DNA from: Gemmatimonadaceae bacterium
GTDB taxonomy: Bacteria > Gemmatimonadota > Gemmatimonadetes > Gemmatimonadales > Gemmatimonadaceae
Length of the DNA: 64,000 nt
Direction of reading: 5' to 3'
Assembly (NCBI GenBank): GCA_025928335.1
Contig: JAICJQ010000001.1
Coordinates: forward strand, 1 to 64,000
In this document: piece by piece, positions 49,453 to 56,752 of the stretch
Numbering within the stretch: the first letter of the stretch is position 1
How the letters are laid out: the number at the start of each line of letters is the position of its first letter
The notes under the pieces: generated by a model
What the model saw: only the letters and a program-made list of their open reading frames with translations
What the model was told of the DNA's origin: nothing
The model's database searches: none
Program-made: the position numbers and the translations under genes

Positions 49453-50178
49453 ATGAAAACACGCATCGCAGGACTCTCGACGCGCATTGCCGTCGTGGGA
49501 GCAGTGGTTTCGGCGCTCATGGTCGGGGGATGCTCGGAGTCCACGGCGCCGACCAACGTGCCGCGCGGTCTCTCGGTCGGCCCCGATGGCCGACCCGATT
49601 TGAGACCGTTGGCACTCTTTGGCGGCTTCCGATCGACCACTTTTACGCTCACGTCCGCCGGAGGTTCGTTCGACGTCGGCATGTTCACGGTGAACTTCCC
49701 CGCGAACTCCGTGTGCGATCCCAAGACGAGCAGCTACGGTCCCGGCACTTGGGACTCGTCGTGCGCGACGCTGGGCGATGGTCAGTCGGTAACCGTGACG
49801 GCCACGTATGGCTTCACGTTCGCCGGCGGGCCGGTGGTGGACTTCTTGCCCGCCCTCCGGTTCAATCCGAACACGGCGGTCATCATTTCGACCGACGCCT
49901 ACGCCCCGGTCTTGACCTACTTCCGGAGCTACTGGCTCGCCAACCCCGGCGCACTCCGCTACTTCGGCATGTACTACACGCCGGATCTCGGTGCGACCGC
50001 ATTTACGGATGCTGGTCTCGACGACAGCCAGGCGACCCACGTAAACCTGACCACGGGTCTGGTGTGGCGTCGGGTCAAACATTTTAGCGGCTACAACATC
50101 AGCAGCGGCTTGCCCTGCGATCCGTCGCCGGACGATCCGGACTGCATCGACACCGGCGGACCGACCATCGATCAGTAG
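49453..50178 (+). CDS. lipoprotein, function unknown
   Basis: A 241-residue lipoprotein with signal MKTRIAGLSTRIAVVGAVVS and lipobox MVGGC (Cys ~27). The mature part is a beta-rich domain: FRSTTFTLTSAGGSFDVGMF, NFPANSVCDPKTSSYG, TVTATYGFTFAGGPVVDFLP and YFGMYYTPDLGATAF; six Cys in two pairs (CDP...SSC, CDPSPDDPDC) suggest disulphides. The ZU5-like opening (GGSF-type strand, NFPANSVC) is reminiscent of the inner segment of ZU5 domains, but I am not certain. Downstream lies a strong terminator (50199-50229), so the gene ends its own transcript. Confidence 0.7.
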   Translation: MKTRIAGLSTRIAVVGAVVSALMVGGCSESTAPTNVPRGLSVGPDGRPDLRPLALFGGFRSTTFTLTSAGGSFDVGMFTVNFPANSVCDPKTSSYGPGTWDSSCATLGDGQSVTVTATYGFTFAGGPVVDFLPALRFNPNTAVIISTDAYAPVLTYFRSYWLANPGALRYFGMYYTPDLGATAFTDAGLDDSQATHVNLTTGLVWRRVKHFSGYNISSGLPCDPSPDDPDCIDTGGPTIDQ

Positions 50179-50180
50179 GA

Positions 50181-50957
50181 TCAACGGCGAGACGAACGAG
50201 AAGGCGGCCCACTGCCGCCTTCTTTTTTTCGTCGCGACCGAGGGTGCGCCTTTTCAGGCGCCCGAAGGACGTAGCCAACACCGCGGACGGTGTGCAGCAT
50301 GGGCTCCTCGCCCTGGGCGTCGAGCTTCTTCCGCAGATAGTTCACGTAGACGTCCACGATGTTGGTCTCCTCGCGTGACGCGGGTGGGCCGCCCCAGACT
50401 TCCTCGGCGATCGCTCGGCGCGCCAGCTCCTTACCGGGGTGGCGCATGAAGTACTGAAGGACCGCGAACTCCCGTTGGGTGAGTGACAGCTTGCGGCGCC
50501 CGCGATGGACCTCGCCCGTCGATGGGTCGAGTGCGAGGTTGCCGACAACGAGGCGAGGATTGCGTTCCGCATGTCTTGCGCGGCGGACCAAAGCCCGAAT
50601 GCGGGCGATGAGCTCGTCCACCTCGAAGGGCTTTCCGAGGTAGTCGTCGGCGCCGGCGTTCAAACCGGCAATGCGGTCCTCGAGGTCGTTCCTGCCGGTC
50701 AGCATCAGCGCCGGCGCGCCAACACCGTGAGCGCGGAGCTCCTGAATGAGCTCGATGCCGTCGTTCGGACGACGCAATCCGATGTCGAGGATGAAGACAT
50801 CGGGCTCGCCGGCGAGCGCGCGGGCGAGGGCGGACTCGCGGTCCCGCACGGCCCGGACCACGAAACCGTGCTCCCGCAACGCACGCTCGAGGAGGGCGAT
50901 TAGTCGAACATTGTCTTCGACGATCAAGACGCTGCTTGCGCGTTCAACAATACGCAT
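50181..50957 (-). CDS. OmpR-family response regulator
   Basis: A 258-residue two-component regulator. The receiver has phosphoacceptor Asp58 (VFILDIGLRRP), conserved acidic residues at VEDN (14-16) and Lys109 (LGKPF); the C-terminal winged helix fits OmpR/PhoB (LTQREFAVLQYFMRH, TNIVDVYVNYLRKKLD, RGVGYVLR). No sensor kinase is adjacent. The 15-residue tail after GYVLRAPE is basic and low complexity and is encoded across the terminator of the convergent lipoprotein gene. It likely controls genes elsewhere; a partner kinase must be found by genome search. Confidence 0.9.
   Translation of the reverse strand: MRIVERASSVLIVEDNVRLIALLERALREHGFVVRAVRDRESALARALAGEPDVFILDIGLRRPNDGIELIQELRAHGVGAPALMLTGRNDLEDRIAGLNAGADDYLGKPFEVDELIARIRALVRRARHAERNPRLVVGNLALDPSTGEVHRGRRKLSLTQREFAVLQYFMRHPGKELARRAIAEEVWGGPPASREETNIVDVYVNYLRKKLDAQGEEPMLHTVRGVGYVLRAPEKAHPRSRRKKEGGSGPPSRSSRR
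50199..50229 (+). terminator. rho-independent terminator
   Basis: AGAAGGCGGC (50199-50208), loop CCACT, GCCGCCTTCT (50214-50223), then a run of seven T to 50229. The stem is perfect over 10 bp. It ends the lipoprotein gene at 49453-50178 and lies inside the 3' end of the convergent response-regulator gene. Confidence 0.88.
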
Positions 50958-51077
50958 TAGAACGAAAATATTGTTCGCCGAGAGCGCGGCAACTGTGAAC
51001 GTGCGTATTCTCGTCTCGGCGTGTCTACACAGTTAGACGGACAAATTGCAAGACTTGAGTCCGCGCAATGACGCCGC

Positions 51078-51545
51078 TTGTTTTGGGGCGTGTCCTCCCG
51101 GGCTTCCGCGGGGCCGGCATCGACCGGCGTGATTGTCGGCGGCGTCGCGGCAGCAGCCACCACCGGCGCGCTCATCGCGATGGGCCATCGCATGGGCAGC
51201 GCCGCCGTCCCGTTCGCGGCGATCAGCGCAACCGTGTTTCGACGCACCGTCGCCAGCGGCGCCGTTGGCCTCGTGTTCACCGGCATTGTGCTCCACATCA
51301 CAGTGATGTTCGTGTGGTCGGTCGTTTTCGTGTGGCTCGTCGACCGGCTGCGTTGGTCGTCGATGATTGCCGGCGTCTTCATCGGACTCGCACAGTTCGC
51401 GCTGTCGTGGCTGGTCGCGTGGGGCACCGGCGAGGGGCTGGCGTCCATTCTCCCCCTCGGCGATCGGATCGTTTTCGCGTTGATTCTGACCATGTCCCTC
51501 GTGGTGGGCATGCGCTTTGCCTTTTTTCCCTTGCGAAGTGCATGA
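51078..51545 (+). CDS. membrane protein, function unknown
   Basis: A 155-residue protein with about four hydrophobic segments (~16-36, ~58-82, ~88-112, ~125-145): VIVGGVAAAATTGALIAMGH, VGLVFTGIVLHITVMFVWSV and others. No ATG opens the frame; TTG 51078 or GTG 51090 could be used, and an ATG at 51068 lies in another frame, so the N-terminus is uncertain and a small frameshift is possible. No family recognised. It is divergent from the response-regulator gene, separated by 120 bases with no clear promoter. Confidence 0.5.
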   Translation: MFWGVSSRASAGPASTGVIVGGVAAAATTGALIAMGHRMGSAAVPFAAISATVFRRTVASGAVGLVFTGIVLHITVMFVWSVVFVWLVDRLRWSSMIAGVFIGLAQFALSWLVAWGTGEGLASILPLGDRIVFALILTMSLVVGMRFAFFPLRSA

Positions 51546-51592
51546 CACGTCCGAGCGAGCCGCTGGCTCGACGACGGTGATGTGACGCGCGT

Positions 51593-51613
51593 CGGTACAC
51601 GACGGTTGTACCG
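51593..51613. repeat. 7-bp hairpin in the leader before 51614
   Basis: CGGTACA (51593-51599) and TGTACCG (51607-51613) form a perfect 7-bp stem with loop CGACGGT. It directly precedes an ATG and a strong Shine-Dalgarno-like AAAGGAGG (51617-51624). It may be a small regulatory leader or operator. Confidence 0.4.
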
Positions 51614-51718
51614 ATGAAAGGAGGAACATTGCGCGCGTTCGCGGGGTTGGATTTTGTGACGCCCGCGATGTCGCCGGAGCGAAATGAAACTCTGGCGCCT
51701 CAAGGATCGTCGAGGTAG
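51614..51718 (+). CDS. possible 34-residue small protein
   Basis: ATG 51614 opens a 34-codon frame ending at TAG 51716-51718; a TTG at 51629 in the same frame follows AAAGGAGG by only a few bases. The peptide starts MKGGTLRAFAGLDFVTPAMS and has no recognised family. The strong ribosome site is the main reason to mention it; the interval 51546-51721 otherwise holds no known gene. Confidence 0.25.
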   Translation: MKGGTLRAFAGLDFVTPAMSPERNETLAPQGSSR

Positions 51719-51724
51719 GCAGTG

Positions 51725-52297
51725 ATGGCAGAGCAGTATCATTTTCAGGAGGGGGGAATGGACATCCTCGTCATGCTCGAGGAGAACCCCGATCACTCGC
51801 CGGTGCTGGCGCATGTGAACTCCGTCCCGTCGCCGTTGCATTCGTCCGAGCGGCCGTCGCGAGACATCGTGACGTTGTACGGGGAGCCGAACCCGGAGTC
51901 GGTAGCGCTTGCTCTCGCGGCTGCGGTGGAGTCGCACCGCTCAGGCGATGGCCGAGTCGATTCGATTCGCCATCTCGGGATCTGGCCGGAACGCGGAGCC
52001 ATTGGCGACGCGGCGTGGCGAGATGCGTCGGGGCAGTTGGTGACAAGCGATCTCGAGATCCCTCTCGAGACGCTGCATTCGACCGCGTCACAGTTGCTGG
52101 TCGAATGCAAGCAGCTGATTCAACGGTTGGTCGCGGGCTTGTCGATGCCCGACTGGCCGGAAGGCGCGCGACGGGCGATCAGCATCTCGATCGGACCCAT
52201 CGTGGGGCTGACAGGACCGGTGTTCGCTCCGCTCGAGTCGGTCATTGAGCGGCTTCGTGAGGCGGACGGGCTGGCGTTTGAAACGGAAGGAGACTGA
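51725..52297 (+). CDS. hypothetical protein
   Basis: A 190-residue soluble protein starting at ATG 51725 (GTG 51722 also possible). No signal peptide. Segments: MDILVMLEENPDHSPVLAHV, RPSRDIVTLYGEPNPESVAL, QLLVECKQLIQRLVAGLSMP and SISIGPIVGLTGPVFAPLES. The mixed alpha-beta pattern has no motif I recognise. It is flanked by a strong terminator 31 bases downstream (52328-52360), so it probably ends a transcript. Confidence 0.5.
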   Translation: MAEQYHFQEGGMDILVMLEENPDHSPVLAHVNSVPSPLHSSERPSRDIVTLYGEPNPESVALALAAAVESHRSGDGRVDSIRHLGIWPERGAIGDAAWRDASGQLVTSDLEIPLETLHSTASQLLVECKQLIQRLVAGLSMPDWPEGARRAISISIGPIVGLTGPVFAPLESVIERLREADGLAFETEGD

Positions 52298-52327
52298 ACG
52301 GGAAACGTTCTTTGTCAGACGAACGAC

Positions 52328-52360
52328 GACGGGGCAGCCTTTTGGCTGCCCCGTCTGTAT
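52328..52360 (+). terminator. rho-independent terminator
   Basis: GACGGGGCAGCC (52328-52339), loop TTTT, GGCTGCCCCGTC (52344-52355), followed by TGTATTT. The stem is perfect over 12 bp. It lies 31 bases after the hypothetical gene ending at 52297. The remaining 52361-52526 interval holds no recognisable gene. Confidence 0.88.
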
Positions 52361-52526
52361 TTGGTGAGGCCATCAGCCAAATAGCTCACGGCTAAGGCTC
52401 GCGGCCATGGCTCGCACCGATGCAAAGGTGGCCGAACCCACCAATTGACTCTGAGCGGCCCATCCGTGGTTATGCCATAAAAGACAGACTCACCGACGCG
52501 CCGCGGAGTTGGCCGATGTGTCCAAC

Positions 52527-54182
52527 ATGAGGATTCCGAAGTTTGCCTGGGCGCTCGCTCTGACGGCCGCCGCATGTCATCTGAATGAACCGGCGGCACC
52601 GGTTGTGGAACTCTCGGCCGCACCCCGCGCGCTCTTCATTGCCCCCAACGCTCTCGAGCTCACCGGCTTCATGCCGTCTGAGATCGTCTCGGCGCGCATG
52701 TCTACCGGCGTCGGACCGTCCGTGACATGGACAAGCGACGACACGACGATCGTTGCACTGGCCTCTGTGGACGAGCGCAGCGTCAAGCTTACCGGCCGTC
52801 GAACCGGACAGACAACGATTCGGGCCACTGCTCCGGACGGATCACGTGCGGCGGCGACTGTCCTCGTGACCATGACCCCGCCCGCGCGCTTCCCGATCCC
52901 GCCCCGGGCTGTGGCGACGGCCGGGCTGATGGTCGAAGCATCGACGCGGGCCGACTCTACTTCCGGCGATCCCCTCGACGGGCCGAAGGGGGCGGTCCGC
53001 TACACGACAACCGCCACGATTCGGAACATCGACTCGCGCGAACGAACGATCGCGCTCGACGCCTGTCCGATTTGGATCACCGTACACGGCGGCGGCGGCT
53101 GGGAGCTTCAAGACGTGCACTACCTCCTCTGGGACGAGATGCGAACCAATTCGGGATGCGCGGAGGAGCCCAAGCGTGTCACTCTGGCCCCCGGCTCCCG
53201 GTACACGCTGAGCGCCAGCGTCTTTGCACACGAGTTGCTCGCAGCCGGTCTTGCGTCGAACTATCGATACTTTTTTCACGCGCACGTCCGGTTCGACACG
53301 ACTCAGGCCGTCGTGACCGCGGATAGCGCCGTGATCTCGTATCCAACCAACGTCATCGCCACTGCCGCGAACGTAAGCCTCGGAAGCCGCGATACGGCGG
53401 CGATTCTGAACGGCGCAATGACCATTGCCAACAATGGGGAGCTGAAAAGCCACTTGGAGTTCGGTGGCTGCGCGCTCCGTCTACTCGCCTTCGCGTCGAG
53501 CGACCGCAGCGGAGCGCCGAAATGGAATTCGGATGCGCGGCGACCGTGGGAGGGGTCGTTTGGCTACGCCTGCGCCTCGATTCTGTATACGCGCGACCTC
53601 GATCCGGGCGGATCGATTTCGTTCAACTTCCAGTCGCCTCTCATCGAAATGATGGGGGATTCGCTCCCCGACGGCAGGTACTATTTCTCGGCGGACCTTC
53701 GCTTTTCGAATCGGCCCAATCTGACGGTTCCGGCGGGGAGCCTCGACCTCGCCCTGCCGCGTCCGCCGCTCCCCGCCGAGCGAACGGCCGATCTTATGGT
53801 ATATCACGCCAGTGGCGTGACGGTCGATGGCTCGTCGGTGCTGCACGCCCACGCAACGGCTACGCTCGGCTACGCGAACTCTGCGCTCGTCGGCTTCTCC
53901 AATGATTGCCCAATTGTGATCTACGCGTATCGGGACCGTGCGAGGCGGGACTCCGCTCCACGGTCCGGGGTGGCAGATTGGGTCCAGAGGACCTCGTGCG
54001 GAACCCAGGAAACGTCGGTCGGGATGGGCCGGGGCGAAACGCGATCGTTGGACACCTCCGTGCCAGTTCGGGACATCCTCGGAGCGTCTCTACCATCGGG
54101 AACCTACTATTTCGCGATCGCGATTCGCGCGCAAACGAACCGGGTCTTCCTGTCGGCGGGTGAGGCGGTGCTGGTGCGCTAG
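52527..54182 (+). CDS. large lipoprotein with Ig-like N-terminus
   Basis: A 551-residue lipoprotein. The start at ATG 52527 gives signal MRIPKFAWALALTAAAC (lipobox Cys 17). The N-terminal ~110 residues form a Big2-like domain (PSVTWTSDDTTIVALASVDE, KLTGRRTGQTTIRATAPDG). The rest consists of three similar beta-sandwich modules, each with SLP(D/S)GxYYF-type endings (DSLPDGRYYFSADLRF, ASLPSGTYYFAIAIRA) and internal GCALR/ACPIW/DCPIV cysteine segments, suggesting an internal triplication. No enzymatic motif; probably a surface adhesin or scaffold. It follows a terminator, so it has its own promoter, not identified. Confidence 0.75.
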   Translation: MRIPKFAWALALTAAACHLNEPAAPVVELSAAPRALFIAPNALELTGFMPSEIVSARMSTGVGPSVTWTSDDTTIVALASVDERSVKLTGRRTGQTTIRATAPDGSRAAATVLVTMTPPARFPIPPRAVATAGLMVEASTRADSTSGDPLDGPKGAVRYTTTATIRNIDSRERTIALDACPIWITVHGGGGWELQDVHYLLWDEMRTNSGCAEEPKRVTLAPGSRYTLSASVFAHELLAAGLASNYRYFFHAHVRFDTTQAVVTADSAVISYPTNVIATAANVSLGSRDTAAILNGAMTIANNGELKSHLEFGGCALRLLAFASSDRSGAPKWNSDARRPWEGSFGYACASILYTRDLDPGGSISFNFQSPLIEMMGDSLPDGRYYFSADLRFSNRPNLTVPAGSLDLALPRPPLPAERTADLMVYHASGVTVDGSSVLHAHATATLGYANSALVGFSNDCPIVIYAYRDRARRDSAPRSGVADWVQRTSCGTQETSVGMGRGETRSLDTSVPVRDILGASLPSGTYYFAIAIRAQTNRVFLSAGEAVLVR

Positions 54183-54269
54183 GGTGGATAGCTGACAGCT
54201 CGGCCCGGCGTTCCACCCTTGACGCCCCCCCGTTCTCCCGCCAGTCTCCCTAGAGAGGGGCCTTATCGC

Positions 54270-54518
54270 ATGCCCAATCTGTCTGGCGGGAGCACCACAC
54301 CAAGCTCGCAGTCAACCGTCCGCGAATTCGTCGACGAGTCGGGGAAACTGTGGAGCGCCGTCCTTCGAGGCGACGCCCTCATTTTCACCGCGATCGATGC
54401 CACTCGCGGCGGGACGCGAGCGATCACGGTGGAGCTTAACGCCCTCGACGACTCGGTCAGCGACGACGCCCTGCGCGCGTGGCTCGACGCAGCCCCGCGC
54501 ATCGGCACTCTGCTGTAG
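54270..54518 (+). CDS. small hypothetical protein
   Basis: An 82-residue protein begun at ATG 54270. After a Ser/Thr/Gln-rich N-terminus come VREFVDESGKLWSAVLRG, LIFTAIDATRGGTRAITVEL and ALRAWLDAAPRIGTL, a beta-hairpin plus helix pattern that I have seen in other short Gemmatimonadota proteins (recollection only). It lies 28 bases before the EF-G paralogue, likely in the same transcript; function unknown. Confidence 0.5.
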   Translation: MPNLSGGSTTPSSQSTVREFVDESGKLWSAVLRGDALIFTAIDATRGGTRAITVELNALDDSVSDDALRAWLDAAPRIGTLL

Positions 54519-54545
54519 GCCTCTGGCCGCAAGGAGTTGACGCGT

Positions 54546-56654
54546 ATGAGGGAGTACAAAGGATCTGAAATCCGCAACATCGCGGTGGTGGGACACGGGG
54601 CGAGCGGCAAGACCAGTTTGGTCGATGCGCTCGCCTTCGTGTCAGGGAGCTCAAAGCGACATGGATCGGTAAGAGACGGCACCGCCCTCACCGACCACGC
54701 CCAGGAAGAGATCGAACGCGGTTACTCGATCAACCTCGGCCCCGCATACGCCGAGTGGCAGGACACCAAGATCAACCTCATCGACACGCCAGGGTATCTC
54801 GACTTCCAGGGCGATGCGGTCGCCGGTCTCGCGGCAGCGGACGGCGCCCTCTGCGTCGTACCTGCGACGTCCGGCGTCGAAGTCGGCACCGAGCGGATGT
54901 TCCGCGAAGCCGTCGCCCGCCGTGATCCCGTGTTGTTCGTCGTGTCGATGATGGACAAAGAACACGCCGACTTCGATCGCATCTATCAACAGATCAAGAC
55001 GCGGCTCTCCAACAAAGTGATCCCGGTCGAGATCCCGATCGGTCAGGGCGCCGAATTCCACGGCGTTGTGAATCTTTTCACGAAGAAAGCGCACCAGTTC
55101 AAGCGCGGCCTGAAGACCGGCGAATATCAGGAGACCGACATCCCGGACGAGGCGAAGCCACAGTTCGACAAGTACTACAACGAGCTCATCGAAGCCATCT
55201 CGGCGACTGACGACACCCTGCTCGAGCACTACCTCGAGGGCGGCGAAATCTCGCGCGACGAGGCGATCAACGGGATGAAAGAGGCCATGAAGCGCATGGA
55301 GCTCTTCCCGCTGTTCTGCATCTCGAGCGAGCTCAATTATGGTATGCAAGCGGTGCTCAGCACGATCGTCGAGGTCATGCCGAATGCCTACGAGATGGAA
55401 GAGCTACACGGGTTCACCGGCGCCGAGGGCGACGCGACCGTCGAGATCCACGCGAAGGACGACGGCCCATGCGTCGCGCACGTCTTCAAAACGATGTCAG
55501 AGCCGCACGTCGGTGACGTCACGTTCTTCCGGCTCTTTTCCGGCACGATCAACAACGGCGACGAGCTGTACAACGTCACCCGCAGCGGCGCCGAGAAGCT
55601 GAATCATCTCTCCGTCGCTCAAGGCAAAGAGCGAATCGAGATTCCGAGGCTGCATGCCGGCGACATCGGCTGCGTCGCGAAGCTTCGCAACACGCACACG
55701 AATGACACCCTGTCGTCACGGCAACACCCAGTGCGCCTGCCGCTGATCTCGTTCCCCGAAGGGACCATTCAGATGGCCGTCCACGCGGCAAACCGTGCGG
55801 ACGAAGAGAAGCTTCAGATGGGTCTGCACCGCTTGCACGATGAAGACCCGACTTTCGAGGTCCACTACAACGCCGAGACGCACGAGACGATCGTTTCCGG
55901 ATTGGGCGAGCGACACCTCGAGGTGGCGATGGCAAAGCTCAAGCGGAAGTTCAGCGTTACCGCCGAGCTGTCGAAGCCGAAGATCGCCTACCGCGAGACA
56001 CTCAAAGGCAAAGGCGAAGGGCAGGGACGTCACAAGAAGCAATCCGGTGGACGCGGCCAATTCGGCGACTGCTGGGTGCGTTTCGCGCCGCTTCCTCGCG
56101 GTTCGGGCTACCAGTTCGTCGACGAGATTGTCGGCGGCGCCATCCCCCGGCAATACATTCCGGCCGTCGATAGAGGAATTCAGGAGGCGTCCGTCCGCGG
56201 CATCATCGCCGGCTATCCGCTGGTCGACTTCAAGGTCGAGATCTTCGATGGCTCGTATCACACGGTCGACTCGAACGAAATGTCGTTCAAGATGGCCGGA
56301 ATCCTCGCGTTCAAGGCCGTCGCCCCAAAGTGCAAGCCGGTATTGCTCGAGCCGCTGGACGAGCTCGAGGTCACGACCCCTGACGATTACATGGGCGATG
56401 TCCTCGGCGACCTGTCCTCACGTCGCGGCCATATCCTCGGCACCGAGCCGTCCGACGCCGGCACGGTCATTCGCGCGATCGTGCCGCAGGCGGAGCTCCA
56501 CACCTACGCCAGCTCTATCTCATCCATGACCCAAGGCCGGGCGACGTTCAAACGGCGCTTCAAAGGGTACGAGGAGGCGCCGCATGAAGTGGCGCAGAAG
56601 GTGATCGAGGAGCATGCGAAGGAGAAGGAAGAGGAGCTAGTCGCGGCGCATTAG
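54546..56654 (+). CDS. elongation factor G paralogue
   Basis: A 702-residue EF-G-family translational GTPase. G1 is GHGASGKT (16-23) and G3 DTPGYLDF is intact, but the switch-1 region is ERGYSINLGP instead of ERGITI, and G4 NKxD reads SMMDKE, so this is the EF-G-like group (EF-G2/FusA2 type), not the canonical factor. Domains II-V follow in order (APLPRGSGYQF, VDFKVEIFDGSYHTVD). It may support translation under stress or ribosome recycling. Start at 54546 follows AAGGAG well. It converges on the TonB-receptor gene across the 99-bp inverted-repeat element that starts within its stop codon. Confidence 0.88.
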   Translation: MREYKGSEIRNIAVVGHGASGKTSLVDALAFVSGSSKRHGSVRDGTALTDHAQEEIERGYSINLGPAYAEWQDTKINLIDTPGYLDFQGDAVAGLAAADGALCVVPATSGVEVGTERMFREAVARRDPVLFVVSMMDKEHADFDRIYQQIKTRLSNKVIPVEIPIGQGAEFHGVVNLFTKKAHQFKRGLKTGEYQETDIPDEAKPQFDKYYNELIEAISATDDTLLEHYLEGGEISRDEAINGMKEAMKRMELFPLFCISSELNYGMQAVLSTIVEVMPNAYEMEELHGFTGAEGDATVEIHAKDDGPCVAHVFKTMSEPHVGDVTFFRLFSGTINNGDELYNVTRSGAEKLNHLSVAQGKERIEIPRLHAGDIGCVAKLRNTHTNDTLSSRQHPVRLPLISFPEGTIQMAVHAANRADEEKLQMGLHRLHDEDPTFEVHYNAETHETIVSGLGERHLEVAMAKLKRKFSVTAELSKPKIAYRETLKGKGEGQGRHKKQSGGRGQFGDCWVRFAPLPRGSGYQFVDEIVGGAIPRQYIPAVDRGIQEASVRGIIAGYPLVDFKVEIFDGSYHTVDSNEMSFKMAGILAFKAVAPKCKPVLLEPLDELEVTTPDDYMGDVLGDLSSRRGHILGTEPSDAGTVIRAIVPQAELHTYASSISSMTQGRATFKRRFKGYEEAPHEVAQKVIEEHAKEKEEELVAAH

Positions 56655-56752
56655 TCATCCTGAGGAGCGCAGCGACGAAGGATCTCCCATCCCTGACCAG
56701 GTACCCGACCGGGACAGTAGATCCCTCGCTCGCTGCGTTCGCTCAGGATGAC
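56654..56752. repeat. 99-bp inverted-repeat element between two convergent stops
   Basis: Left arm GTCATCCTGAGGAGCGCAGC (continuing to GGATCT) and right arm AGATCCCTCGCTCGCTGCGT (continuing to CTCAGGATGAC) form imperfect ~32-bp terminal inverted repeats around a ~37-base centre. The element spans exactly from the EF-G TAG to the TonB-receptor TAG. I recall GTCATCCTGAGC-type sequences as abundant dispersed repeats in several phyla. It may act as a bidirectional terminator or be a non-autonomous mobile element. Confidence 0.8.
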
